From: Dermatemys mawii
Lineage: Eukaryota > Chordata > Testudines > Dermatemydidae
Reading direction: 5' to 3'
Assembly (NCBI GenBank): GCA_007922305.1
Contig: ML677348.1
Location: forward strand, 23,336,694 to 23,400,693
DNA length: 64,000 bases
Position numbers and translations under genes: made by a program. This document shows positions 11,128 to 22,168 of the stretch, piece after piece. The notes beneath the pieces were generated by a model. That model was not told the DNA's origin, did no database searches, and saw only the letters and a program-made list of their open reading frames with translations. Positions within the stretch are counted from its first letter, which is position 1, and each line of letters opens with the position of its first letter.

Positions 11128-12899
11128 GTGTGATTTTAATTTGTGGTGTTCTCTGACTTTTCACTGTGCTTACTTTACTTCAATTTTCTCTAACTTCAGT
11201 AGGAAAAAATTGCATGTTAGAAGCTAATGAAGCAATCCAACTTCTTTCTTTTCTCCCTCCCATTCTAATGGAACTGACCAGTTGTAATATCACTGTTTCA
11301 GTAAGATGCCACATGCTAACGCTTTCCAGAAAGTCCGATGCTCAAGCTAAATCTCTGCCTAATGTAAAATAGATCCTTACAGTGCCTGGCAGGTAAACCA
11401 TGCAGATACAAAATCTTCCACATTTAAAGCTGTATGTCTTATGTAGAGGCAAAGAGTTTCCCAAACAGTTTTCTCAATGTAGATATGCCAAGGTATTTTG
11501 CATCCCTGTTATAATATGGAATGTATATAATAGATCATAAGCTTCAGCCACAGCTGAAGGTTTGGATGCACCTACAGTGTTTTTTCCTTCAGGATTCTCT
11601 TTGCAATGCCCATAATTACATCTGTTTCAGAGCATCACTCCACACCTTGTATACTGCTAGGTTGGAGCTAATTGTACAGCCCGACCTAACCTTAGAGTGA
11701 CTCATGTAAATACCTCTGCATCTCTATGCAGGGATTAAGCATCTGACATCAAAGAGATACAGCAGAAGAGCTCTGCATCTCCGTAAAATGATTCTGTAAT
11801 CTAAGCATTCATCATTGTACTCTGAGTGAGTGCTTCTATAAGGAAGAGCTCCCCTCTCCACCACGTCTTTATAGTGGTCAGATCCTGGCACTTGGTTGCC
11901 AGGGTGAATATGATCAAGTGGTAATGATTTAGGAAATGCCTGTGTTAGCTCTTGCATTATACTCTCTACATGGTGAGTCTCACACTCAGCCCGGATTAGT
12001 AGTAGTGTAGTGAGACCTTTCACTAGGAATGCCCTGCCTCTCAACACCACGAATCCATACCTCATGTGTGAGCTGAAATGTTCCTACTGAGTGTGACTGA
12101 TATGGCAGGGTGTGCAGAAAGACAGCCTGAAGGTAATTAGACAGTGATCTCTGTATAAATCCAAATCCAACTTGGTTAGGCATCCCTTCATCCTAAAAGG
12201 AAAGGATGCATCTATAGTTACTGTTGTTACATCCAGGAACAGTGCTGAGTCCAACAGGACTGTGCATCCTCTTGACCACCAGAAGTTGGATCTGCTCAGT
12301 GGTGAAGGAGGCACCAGTTCTTCAAAGTATTCCTTTTCTCAATCTCTTTCAGATTGAAAGTATTCTGAAACCCGTAGCTGATTTCTGCGCTACCTTTCCA
12401 CAATCATTACTGTGCACATCTAGATCATCCCACTTATGTCTCTCCTTTGTTTTTATATGTAATATAAAAATACAAAATAAGTGCTGTATATAAACAGAGG
12501 GCCAGTCTGTCACTTGAAAGTCATGGCCTGCAATGGACAAGATGAGAAGAGGCCATAATGCAGCAGAATCACCTGGAGGAATTCTTGCGATCTCAGCTAC
12601 AGCTTCGTCCTGAGTGACAGACTAATCTTATTTTCAAAGGGCTCTATTGTGCACTCTGCTTTTACCCAGGTATATAACTAGCAGTAGGGATGGCATTACC
12701 AAGGAACAATGTCTGCACTCTACTACAGAGTTGTGCCTGGCTGTGCAGGAATATAAGGTGTGGGGAAAAGCCTTGTGCCTGTCTCTTCACAGTCGCACAG
12801 TTGAGCTCAAACTCCAACCCTTCATTTCAAGATCAGGGGTCCCTTGTATATGACACCCAGGTTTTGCAGTAATTTAACATCTTATCTTATACCAATGCC
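11128..12899. other. Intergenic stretch, no gene seen
   Basis: The open frames here (for example 113 codons on the minus strand at 11724-12065) show no domain, no splice logic and no repeats I can name. I regard the interval as non-coding. Confidence 0.35.
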
Positions 12900-13082
12900 A
12901 TGCTGTCTCTGTTGTACTGGCTGCCACTTCTCGCAGCTCTCAGTGGCCAGAAATAGCAAACTGCACCCACTGGGAGCTGTGAAGGGCTATGCCTGCAAAC
13001 AATCAACAGCAGAAAAATGTCAGCCTGTAATCAGATTACCCTGATGGGCTGCCTGCAGGCCACAGGTTGCCCACTACTGCCC
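12900..13082. mobile_element. Short hAT element, 3' part
   Basis: The sequence follows 45730-45954: a 'ggccag...gggagctg' block, 'accctgatgggctgc' and then an end 'ccacaggttgcccactactg'. It is a diverged partial copy of the same short hAT family. The left terminus is not recognised. Confidence 0.5.
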
Positions 13083-13435
13083 TAAAAGCATTCAGAAGCT
13101 CTTGGCTGATTTTCTCTCTGATTTTGACCAATGAAAAACATTCTGACAAAACCGACCTATCAGCTTCTAGACCATCCAAAAAAACTGGTTCCTAGATGTA
13201 TAGGTTTTAACTGTAGAATGTACCATTGTGAGCAACTAGTCTGATTTTGTATATAACATTGGCCATAGAATCTCACTAAGTGATTTCTGCATTAAGTCCA
13301 AATGCTCGATCTCAACCAAATCTCCTAGAAAGCCATTCAGTCTGTGTCCTGGGATATGAGGCTGGTGATTAATTTACCCTAATTCTAAGAAGACAACAGA
13401 GACAGTTTTCATTATGACAATGACTACTCCATCAC

Positions 13436-13617
13436 TGTTGAACCAGTGGTTTGAGCATTAGCCTGCTAAAGGGAGGATTGTGAGTTCAGTCCTTGAAGGG
13501 GCCGTTTAGGGATCTGGGGCAGAAATCTGTCAGGGACAGTGGGATTGGTCCTGCTTTGAGCAGAGGATTGGACTAGATGATCTCCTGAAGTCCCTTCCAA
13601 CCCTAATATTCTATGAT
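13436..13617 (+). mobile_element. tRNA-derived SINE with CR1-type tail (Cry I-like)
   Basis: The head has a box A-like 'ccagtggtttgagcatt' and a box B-like 'gagttcagtcc' at 13482-13492, the internal Pol III promoter arrangement of a tRNA gene. The tail reads 'ggattggactagatgatctc' and ends 'ccaaccctaatattctatga', the 3' end shared with CR1 LINEs. A tRNA-derived head joined to a CR1-like tail is the structure of the Cry I SINEs of cryptodire turtles, so CR1 machinery would have mobilised it. It is the best taxonomic marker in the window. Confidence 0.75.
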
Positions 13618-13649
13618 AAAATTTGGACAAAGGTTCTCACTTCACACTT

Positions 13650-14870
13650 AAACAACATCTCCATATCAATGATTCATGGAGACCAAGTGGATTTTATTCA
13701 TAGCAGATTAGTGGCAGACAGTACTCAGAAATTATTCCATTTAATCTGCCAGGCACAAATAACTGATGCTCCCAGCTGCTATCCTATCATTAGATGCTAA
13801 AAAGGCCTACAAGTGAGTGGAATGGCCATATCTACAAGCAATCCTGAGAAAATTAAGATTTAGTTTTAGATTTCTGACCTGGAGTGGTGGTGATCACAAA
13901 TCATCCCTTGCCTCTGATCTGGCAAATGGTGGTTTCTCCTCCGCTTTTCAGTTAAATTGACGAACATGCCAGGGATGCCCTCTGTCACCTCTACTATTTG
14001 ATATTGCCGTGGGATTTCTAGCAGCACATATCAGACTACCTCCGTTGAAGGAATTGCCAGCCAAGGGAGAGAACACAAGATTAGTCTGTACATGGATAAT
14101 CTGCTCACTCTCAAGCATCCCTCCTCTTCAATTCTACCACTACTATCTGCAGTAAACTACTTTCATGATATATTGGGATTTTGGATAAAATGTAATAAGT
14201 TTCCAAGTGATGGATATTTTGCATGGACCAAATCCATCTCAAATACAATCCTTCTCCTTTCATTGATGCAAAGAGAGAACCTATTTAAGAATCAGGATAT
14301 GCTCTGATTTAGCAAAGATTGTGTCTGCAAACACAGATGTCAGACTCAACGTGATAAGACATGAAGAAATGGCTTTCACTCCCACTATCTTTATTGGAAA
14401 AGGTAGAAACTATTAAAAATGAATTTAGGACCAAGATTAATGTATTATGTTTAGCTTTAATTCCTTCAATTTCCTGCTTCAACTTTCTCAACAAGTGTTG
14501 CACAACAATTCTTATGGAATATGAAGATATTATGGATATCCCATAAAATACTTAACCCTTGCCCCTCACTTTGGCCATGATTTCTTATCTGATTTGTATT
14601 TATATCACCTGGCTTCTTTATTAAGATTTCTAATGAAATGGTTCTGTCCCACCAGTTCTTCCCAAAACACAATGTGCCTAGAGATTGAAGAAAAAGCAGT
14701 TAACACATTTTGGCTTTCTGCATTTCCATTTTTAAAATTGTTGCCTGCATCTTTAAGGCAAAATATAATATTTATCTCCTCTTAGTGTTCCTCAGAAAAT
14801 CATGTCCATTACCTCTTCTAATCTCATCAATTTACCTTCCATCCCAGTCTGGAATAATCCTCACTTTAAA
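13650..14870 (+). pseudogene. Decayed L1/Tx1 reverse transcriptase
   Basis: The recognisable landmarks are SLDAKKAY (palm, first catalytic Asp region), the CQGCPLSPLLF block, and YMDN in place of YADD. Asp is kept at the third position, but the second Asp of the pair has become Asn. At least four in-frame stops occur between the blocks, and no single frame covers them. The enzyme cannot be functional. Confidence 0.55.
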
Positions 14871-14909
14871 TTTGCTAATAGATTGGCTCATCCAGATTAA
14901 TTTGAGTTT

Positions 14910-15482
14910 CAGAGGTGGGCAAACTGTGGCCCATGGACCACAAAGCCTGCAGGACCATCCTGCCCAGCTTCTGGTCTGGGAGGCTAGCCCTATTTCTTTC
15001 CCTGCTATTCCCCCACAGTGATACCTCTGAGTGGCAGAGCTGTGAGCTCCTGCGGGACAATGCGGCAGCATGTCTAGCTCTGGCCAGGCTGAGCGCCTGC
15101 CAGACATACTGCTCTGAGTGGCGTGATAAGGGGCCAGGAAGCTGTATAAGGGCCACGAGGTTCTGGGAGGTGGTTGGATGGGGCAGAGGTTCCAGGGGGG
15201 CAGTCAGAGGATGGGGATATTGATAGGAAGCGGGGCAGTCAGGGGACAGGGAGCAGTAGAGTTGGATAGGGTGTGGGGTCTCAGCAGGGATGGTTAGGGT
15301 GTGGGGTTTCAGAAGGGGGCGGTTAGGGGACAAGGAGCAGGGCGTTGGATGGGTCAGGGATTCTGAGGTGGGTGGGAAGTGGAAGAAGGTCAGATGGGAT
15401 GGGGGCCAGGCTGTTTGGGGAGGCAAGCCATCCCTCCATAGCCCTCCATATAGTTTTGCATCCCCAGTGTGGCCCCTCGCTT
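14910..15482. mobile_element. Non-autonomous hAT, G-rich interior, copy 2
   Basis: The start reads 'cagaggtgggcaaactgtgg' and the body repeats the G-rich composition of copy 1. The last family-specific words are 'ccccagtgtggcccctcgc' near 15478. The right terminal repeat is eroded, so the end is approximate. It interrupts the L1/Tx1 remnant and is therefore younger than that copy. Confidence 0.65.
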
Positions 15483-16145
15483 AAGCAAAAGCATGTTAAC
15501 CATAAAAGAGGTTATTGAATGGACAACTGTAGCCTCCTTCACATCTTTGTGATAAATACCAGCTACCAGCAGAGCAAGGTCCTTTCTACAATAAGCTTTC
15601 ATTTAAGATTATAGAAGAGCTGGGGAACTGCTGGCAGGCCATAAATACCATTCTACTAGAAGTGCACCTTAAAAAGTATGTTTACTGACAAAATGTGTTT
15701 AGCTATGCATACGAATGGCTGAACTCCTTGATATATTCTGACTATACCCTAAAAGAAAAATGGGAGAAGGACCTAAACATCTCCATTTCCCCTGACAGGT
15801 GAGATAACATCTGGCATAATATATGCAGAACATCCAATTCTCTGGTTTTTGTGTTTTTTCAGAACAAAATTCTGAACAGATATTATTGGATCTCTGTATG
15901 AGTAGTGTGTGAGGTAAGTCCAGCTTCATCCAAACATTGATGTGACAGCTCTAATGCAAAACTGTCTGATGTAGTCTTTGAATGTCAAAATATATCCACA
16001 CCAGGAAACAAGTGTGTGGCAATCTGTTTGTGACTGATGTTGGGGAAAACTCCTACCCTGAGCCTCAGTGTTTTGGGCATTCTAGGAAATCTATTCTGTT
16101 TGAGTAATATCAGGAGAGGGATTGCTGCAGCACTTACAATGGTTG

Positions 16146-16319
16146 AAAAAGTCATTTTAAGAAAATGGAAATCTTCTCTCTCTTCCTCCCCCGCCCCTTC
16201 TTTGATTGGCTAACTCAACTAACAAACACTGTCCTCCCGAACAAACCAGCAACAATCTATTGAGGCCCAAAATCTAACTATCAAGACACCTAGTCTGTAG
16301 TGAGCATTACAAAGAAAGT
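16146..16319. other. Short unassigned stretch
   Basis: Nothing recognisable between the LINE remnant and the palindromic element. Confidence 0.3.
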
Positions 16320-16640
16320 GGCCATACATCCCCTTTTGGCTGGGACAGTCACCCCTTTTAAGCCCTGTCTCCGCTGTCCAGGCTGTTTTGGCAAATAGTG
16401 AGGATCTGTCCCATTTGTTCTTGCCAACTTGATCAGTTGGCAAGAGCAAATGGGGAAAAATGCCCCCTTTTGTCAAAACACTGGGGTGCACCAGAACATG
16501 TGGGGGAGCAAGTGGCAATGCCAGCCCTGCGCTGGGGGTGGTGGCAGAGCTCCAGTGGGGGGCAGACAGGGATTGGGCAAATGGCGATGCCACTCCTAGC
16601 CTTAGGGTGACCATATTTCCCAATCTGGTATGTGTGTCAG
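16320..16640. repeat. Fold-back (palindromic) element
   Basis: The centre is a hairpin. A 20-base arm at 16410-16430 ('cccatttgttcttgccaact') is followed by GATC and the reverse complement at 16435-16454 with one mismatch. Outside it, 'ctgttttggcaaa' near 16383 pairs with 'tttgtcaaaaca' near 16470. The right edge is near 'ttagggtgaccatatttccc' at 16603, which looks like a transposon terminus. I cannot place it in a superfamily. Confidence 0.45.
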
Positions 16641-17301
16641 CTCACCTGAGCCGTGCCTGTCCCTCACATGGGTAGGGGGGCCTGGGTGAGTGACTTGGGC
16701 CCATGGGTGGCTCCTGAACTATTGGCTGGGGGAAGCTAGGCCCGAGCCCTGCCCCTTCCACTCAAGGCTCTGCCCCTTCCATGGGCCCCAGAACCCAGAG
16801 TCCCCCCCACCACAGCCACCAGCCCAGGCTAGCTAGTGCCTGCACCCTCCCACCCTCTCTCCTGAGTGCCGGGAGGGAGAGTGCACGGAAGTGCCACTGC
16901 AGCCTTCCCCACCCCGCAACCTGAGAGCATTGGGAGGGAGAGTGCATGCCGCAGCCCCCTAGCTCTGGGAAGGCAGGTATTGTATTGCTGTTGCCACAGC
17001 TCCCCCGGGAACTAAAAACAGTGGTGGAGCACAAGGGGATGATTAAGGTGAAAAACTCAAGTTGGAAACATCCCGAGTCGGATACCAACCCAGCGAGGCT
17101 TGCATGTGTTATTACACAGGGTCTGTACCAATTGTCCTCTCTTTTCTACCACTCCTGGCTGGCTCGCTAGTTATGTTACCCAGGGTTTTCAGAATCCAAA
17201 GTAGTGGTAACTTAACTGTTTCTCCCCAGGTAGTGTCAGGAATAAATCAATGAGGACACAGCTCCTCTATCTGATAAATGACCGATTACAAACCGAATGC
17301 T
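16641..17301. other. G/C-rich then unique stretch, no gene seen
   Basis: The interval 16641-17000 is G/C-rich ('ctgccccttcc', 'gggagggagagtgca' twice), with a short direct repetition at 16870 and 16931. It is probably repeat-derived but not identified. Confidence 0.3.
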
Positions 17302-18836
17302 TTTACCTAAGATTACTTTCTTCTTCAAATGATTGCTCATGTGTATTCCACAGTAGGGGTGTGTGCTCGCCACGTACACCGGTGCCAGAAAATTTTTCTC
17401 TTAGCAGTGCCCGGAATACACCAGGGGCAGAGGCTAGCCCTTGATTCCCTCCGGCCACCAGGCCTCCAACTCGTGCGGAGCGGAGCAGCCCAGCCGCATC
17501 GGCGGAGGCCTCTCCGGATGTCTGGATGCTTTTCGGGCTGGAGACCCTGCAAGTGGCCCAGGATGCCTTGTCCCTGCTGATACCTGGAGCTCCACCAACG
17601 TCAGTGCCACGCTCCAGAGGCAAGCCTCCGCTCGGTGCCCTGCAGTCGCCCCCGGAGAAGTACCAGTTATGGTTGAGGGAATGTTCCCGATGCCATGGCC
17701 CGTTGAGCTCCAGCCCACGGCACGGCTAGGCTGGCGGGTTGGGTGCTGTCAGCCCGAAGTTCCCAATGCTGCTCTACGTCTGGGCACTGCTCCATGTCCA
17801 GGTGCCGCTCGACGTCGGGGAGCTCACATCGGTGGGACCAAAAGGGATGTCTCCTGAGGTCCTGACCCAGAGGGGGTTACCACAGCTGATCGCGGCACGG
17901 ATGCTGCCACCACCACCCCCGCCCAGAATCCCACTCAGAGTCTCCTTCATGATGTTGACTCTCTAGTCTTGGGCGTCGATTGCTGGCACTTTGCCATCAT
18001 GGGTCCATCCATCTGAGTTGCTCCAGGAGCAGCAAATACCGCTATCAGTCTAACTCCAGGTTGCAGTCCCGCGGACAGCGTCGATCCAGACATCACTGCT
18101 CTGCACGGTACTGCAGTAGAGACTCATTCTACCGACAGTAGAGACACACGAGCCAGTCCTCAGCCAGAAGCCGTTTCTCTGCCAGCCAAGCCAGCCAGGT
18201 GGAGCAACCCTGGCCGTCGGCACCACAGTACGTGCAGTGGCACTGGGCCCTGTGGCCAGGCCAGTTGTACCAATGGGCACCATGGGGTCTGGTGCCACCG
18301 TAGCCGTAGCTGCAATCAGTGGCTGGGACTTCAGAGGCACCGCGAGCCTCTCTCCCCAGGCTCCCAATGGAGGCATCACCAGGTCATTCATCCTTGAGGC
18401 CATGCCTGGAGGCTGAACCAGAGGTGGACTCTCCGAGGCTGCTGGATGCCTAGAGCTCAGTGTCGGCCTCTTGTCCATCACAAGAGGTGGCAATAATGGC
18501 CCCGCCACTAGTGGTCCTATAGGAAGACTTCTGGGCCCACCAGGACCTGCTTACGAGGGTGGCTACCAACCTTAACCTCCGGGTTGAGGAAGTAGAGGAG
18601 CCCTCGGACACCTTGTTTAATGTCCTGTCTTCGCCCACCCCAGGCAGGGTGGCCCTACTCCTCCATGATGGGGTGGCCAAGATTACCTGGCCTCCCTGGC
18701 TCCCATATCCAAAAAGGCGGAGCAAAAATACTTCGTACCAGCAAAGGGGAATGAGTACTTGTACGCCCACCTGGCACCGAACTCCCTGGTGGTGGAGTTA
18801 TTTAACCACAGGATGTGGATGTGGCAATAGCATCCT
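17302..18836 (+). mobile_element. DIRS-like retrotransposon, 5' part with gag
   Basis: The left end at 17302-17420 matches the left inverted repeat of the copy at 6205 (words 'gattgctcatgtgtatt', 'cgccacgtacaccgg' and 'cttagcagtgcc'). Next comes a G/C-rich region, then a recognisable DIRS gag C-terminus. The copy stops at about 18836; no RT, recombinase or right inverted repeat follows. The two DIRS copies in the window keep complementary parts of the element. Confidence 0.65.
18541..18834 (+). pseudogene. DIRS gag fragment, frameshifted
   Basis: Frame one reads NLNLRVEEVEEPSDTLFNVL then GRVALLLHDGVAKI. After a frameshift or short deletion near 18690 another frame reads LASLAPISKKAEQKYFVPAK then LYAHLAPNSLVVELFNHRMW. 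The order GRVALPL, then SKKAE-KYFVPAKG, then LYTHPAPNSLVV is what I know of the conserved C-terminal half of vertebrate DIRS gag. A stop follows at once. Confidence 0.6.
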
Positions 18837-19239
18837 GTAATCATTAGTTCTTAAGTGGTGTTAATCTTGGGGTTTCCTGCTGTTATCATTTAATGGTTAT
18901 TGTCGGGCTTCCCATCATTCTCTCCTATATGTTGTCTCGCCTTCGGGGGTGCCTGCCTCACTTCTGAGGCTGTCAATGCTGCTTAGCATGTTTAGCATCA
19001 CATACTATGGATGTTTTCTGATTGTCTCCTGGTATTTGCAAATTTCTCACTTTTTCTTGACCATCTGGACATTTGTGATGGCTTTCACACCTTATCTTTT
19101 CCAGATGCGTGCATTCCTCATTCACACAGACAGCTTCTCACAGAAACCTTCAAAGTGTGATACAGCATGGCCAGAGAGCAGCAGGAGAGTGTTAGAGGAA
19201 AGCCTTATTCCCTGTAGAAGGAAGCAAGTTTTCTAGAAG
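18837..19239. other. Unassigned stretch
   Basis: Unique-looking sequence. The 95-codon frame at 18949 starts with a hydrophobic stretch but has no splice or promoter context. Confidence 0.25.
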
Positions 19240-19670
19240 TTTGTTGGAGCACCTGGAGCCAATTAAGGCACCTGGAGCCAGTCACAATATAAACCCGCCC
19301 CCCGCTTCAGTCAGTCAGTTGAAAAGGAGTTGGAGCAGGGAGCAGTTTGGAGGAGAGTTTGGAACCAAGAAGACCCAGACCCTAGGTAAAGACACCTGGC
19401 TCATGTAGAGAGAGGGCAGGAAGCCCCACAAGCTGAAGGGTAGGAGAGGGAAGTAACCCAGGGGAAGGAATAGCTAATTCAAGTGGTTTATCGCTATTCT
19501 CAGGGCCCCTTGGGCTGGGACCTGAAGTAGAGGGCTGGCCTGGGTCCCTCCCTTTCCACTCCTCCTCCTCTAGGATACTAGTGGGGCAGTTAATACCCTG
19601 TTCAGGGGCAAGAAATGGCTCCCTGAACCCCACCCCCCCACAAGAAGCGAGAGCGCGGGACCCATCATAC
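19240..19670 (+). mobile_element. Possible LTR fragment
   Basis: A repeated phrase, 'gcacctggagcca', occurs twice before a TATA-like 'caatataaac' (19284). A purine-rich leader ('ggagttggagcagggagcag') comes next, followed by a G/C-rich block. The order resembles the U3-R boundary of an LTR on the plus strand. No TG...CA ends or target duplication were found, so the call is weak. Confidence 0.3.
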
Positions 19671-21190
19671 TAGTGGCCAGCAATTTGCCACAAAAGGTAT
19701 ACAGACCGATCAAGCCTTGCTAAATCTTATAACTAAAACAATTCCCTCAACATTTCTCTAATCTATTTATAATAGACACATTACAAAATCCTGTCTCTTA
19801 CTTACTAAACTTCAAAACAGGCCCTAATTGTAATGCATATGGGAAACAAGACCCCATCTTTTATAATTCAATTTATCCTAAAAACAAAGGGTGACTATAA
19901 TCAGTCATAAGGACTGTATTGGAATACATTTGGTACATACTATATTAGACCTTTAATACAAATATAAAATTCAGCCCCTACATCATCCCGCTCTTCTCTC
20001 TTCTTGCCACAACCCACCCAAAGATGTTCTTCTGGTCAAACACAAGTTTAGTGTTCCACTCACGTGACTTATCCCACCAAATTTCACTAATACCATATCA
20101 TATTTCTTCTAATATAGTTTACCTCTAGCATCCTGCCTAGTGACTTGGAATAAAAAGTAGTTCATTATTACTCTAAATTGTGAATATGTCATCCATCTTC
20201 CTCCCGAACATAGAACAGAAATCTGTATTGAATACCTCTTCTTTTTCTGCATTATTATTGATATTTTTATTATCCCTAGTCTATTTTGGTGTGCTAGGCA
20301 CTTTATCAAATAGAAATAAGCCATCAAAACTCTAGGTAATGTGCATTATTATAAGTGCATGCTTGTTGTAAATGTCCATTAATATAAAACCTTCCCCCAT
20401 TCTCCATCTTCTCTTCACATACATCCTTAATCTGCTTGTTACTGCATGGACTGTCTGTGAAAATATATTTTGTAACATATCCTGCAGCTCATGAACTGTG
20501 GGCTCCGGCAGGGAAAAGGATCTTCAGTAATGGAAGCTTTCACTAGAAATGCCCTGTAGCATCATTTTTATTGAAACACCTGACCCAGTTCTATTGATAT
20601 CAATGGAAAGACTCCCATAGCTTTCAATGGGGGAATTGGACTGCACCATTAAATACGGGTTAGGTCAAGTGCCTCTGTTGATTATTACTTCTGAGCTATA
20701 ATACATGAGAGAGGTAGTATCTCAGGTAAACTTCACCCACGACCCAACTCATCTGTTCACACCATCCAAGATGGCCAAACAAAAGACCTTGGGTATGAAG
20801 GAACATTTCCATGTTCTTTAAGTTTTTTCTCTGAAAGGTTGACAGGAGGGATTTATTTTATTTTATTTTTGGTATATCCTGTATTTCACTTTCCTTTTCA
20901 GATGCTCTGTGGTACCCTGTCACATCACATCAAACCTGATGAATTCTCTGTTCCCTTGAACTTTTATATTTCTATAGGTGAACCCAGAACTCCACAAATG
21001 TCAATTATTTTACACTTTTTTTAAATCAATGCCTTGCCTGGCTCCACTTTAGAAAAGAATGTGAAAAATAGTGAGTCCTGTTTTAAGTGTTTAATCTGAT
21101 AACATGTTTCCTATGATCTTTGTCCCTTGGCAACGGTCTCCAGGCAGGAAGCAAGTGGAGAGACTGAAATAGTTTCCAGTTAATTTAACC
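19671..21190. other. Unique stretch, no gene seen
   Basis: A/T-rich sequence. At 20577-20650 there is an ancient repeat-like phrase ('tatcaatggaaagactccca', 'gctttcaatggggga'). No coding or transposon features otherwise. Confidence 0.3.
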
Positions 21191-21921
21191 CAGGGATGGG
21201 CAAACTTTTTGGCCCAAGGGCCACATCGGGTTTGCAAAATTATATCAAGGGCTGGGTAAAAAAGGCCCCACCCCCAATTCAGGCCCCTTCCACTTCCCAC
21301 CCCCTGATTGTCCCCCCACCTTGTCCCCTGATTGCCCTTTCCACAGACCCCTAACCACCCCCCAGAACCCCACCCCCTACCCAATTTCCCTGGCCCCTGA
21401 CTGCCCCAACCTCTATCCACCTTTCCACCCCTTAATTACCATCTCGAACCCCACCCCCATCCAACCCACCCTGCTCCCTGACTGCCCCCTCCAAACCATC
21501 CCCTCAACCACCACCCTGGAACCCCCTCATCCCACCTCTTACCATAGCTGCTTGGGAGGGGTGGGGAGCATGCAGCCCCGGCCCCCAGAGTTCTGCCTGC
21601 ACAGGGTGGCTCCGGGGAAGGGGCGAACGCACAGCCCCAGCTCCCAGAGCGCTCCCCGCGTGGAACAGCTCCGGCCCCCAGAGCACTCACTGTGCGGCAC
21701 GGCTCCAGGGGAGGGGCCAGCGCACAGCCCCGGTCTCCAGAGCGCTGCCCATGCAGCACAGTTCCAGGGGAAGGGAGGGGGCACGCAGACTCGGCCCTGC
21801 AGCGGTGCCCGTGTGGCGTGGCTCTGGGGGAGGGGCTAGGGGCAGCCTCCCAGGCGGTGGGACAGATGGGACAATCTTGCGGGCTGGATGTGGCCCACGG
21901 GCTGTAGTTTGCCCACCCCTG
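21191..21921. mobile_element. Non-autonomous hAT with perfect 8-bp TSD, copy 3
   Basis: The ends read 'cagggatgggcaaactt' and 'gtagtttgcccacccctg'. The flanks are identical: atttaacc at 21183-21190 and 21922-21929. An 8-bp target duplication is the mark of hAT transposition. The body is in the reverse orientation to copy 1, so it is C-rich on the plus strand. From about 21590 to 21830 it holds several degenerate units of about 60 bp around 'gctcc(a/g)ggg(g/a)agggg', a local tandem array. There is no transposase. Confidence 0.85.
21585..21835. repeat. Degenerate tandem units inside hAT copy 3
   Basis: The units share 'cacggctccaggggaggggc', then 'cgcacagcccc', then 'ccagagcgct'. At least four diverged units of roughly 55-65 bases can be followed, near 21605, 21665, 21710 and 21760. 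They raise the G/C content and create long chance open frames on both strands. Confidence 0.5.
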
Positions 21922-22168
21922 ATTTAACCTGTCACAACCATAACGACCAACACTTTCAAAAGTGACTCCTAACTTTGAGATGCCTCAGCTTTTGGATGCC
22001 CAGAAAGAGCAATGTGGGCTTGAGTTTCAGAGGTGCTCTGTAATCACAGCTCCTATTGACATTAGCTGGAGTTGTCCCTGGTTTAGCTTTTCTGAAAATC
22101 AGGCCTACATTGTCATGAGTTGGGCACTCAAAATCAGAGTCTGCTTTTCAAAATATGGGTAAGATCTG

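Larger units (their letters stand above)
13619..16130 (+). mobile_element. L1/Tx1-type LINE remnant, split by a hAT
   Basis: Frames on the plus strand carry a diverged non-LTR reverse transcriptase. In order they are LDAKKAYK, CQGCPLSPLLFDIAVGF (13963-14013), then YMDNLLTL (14090-14113) in place of the YADD catalytic motif, then KWEKDLNISIS near 15750. This spacing and wording are those of L1/Tx1-clade elements, not CR1. Stops and frameshifts are frequent. A non-autonomous hAT at 14910-15482 separates the RT from the C-terminal part. Both element ends are vague. Confidence 0.6.

Noticed and set aside
13440..13500. Functional tRNA gene
   Set aside because: Box A and box B are present, but the cloverleaf is degraded and a CR1-type tail follows, so it is a SINE.
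14875..15426. 183-codon open frame on the minus strand
   Set aside because: It comes from the reverse complement of the G-rich interior of hAT copy 2. Pro/Ser/Leu-rich, with no domain.
21321..21839. 172-codon open frame on the plus strand
   Set aside because: It lies within hAT copy 3. The apparent internal repeats are the tandem DNA units, and copies 1 and 2 do not keep the frame.
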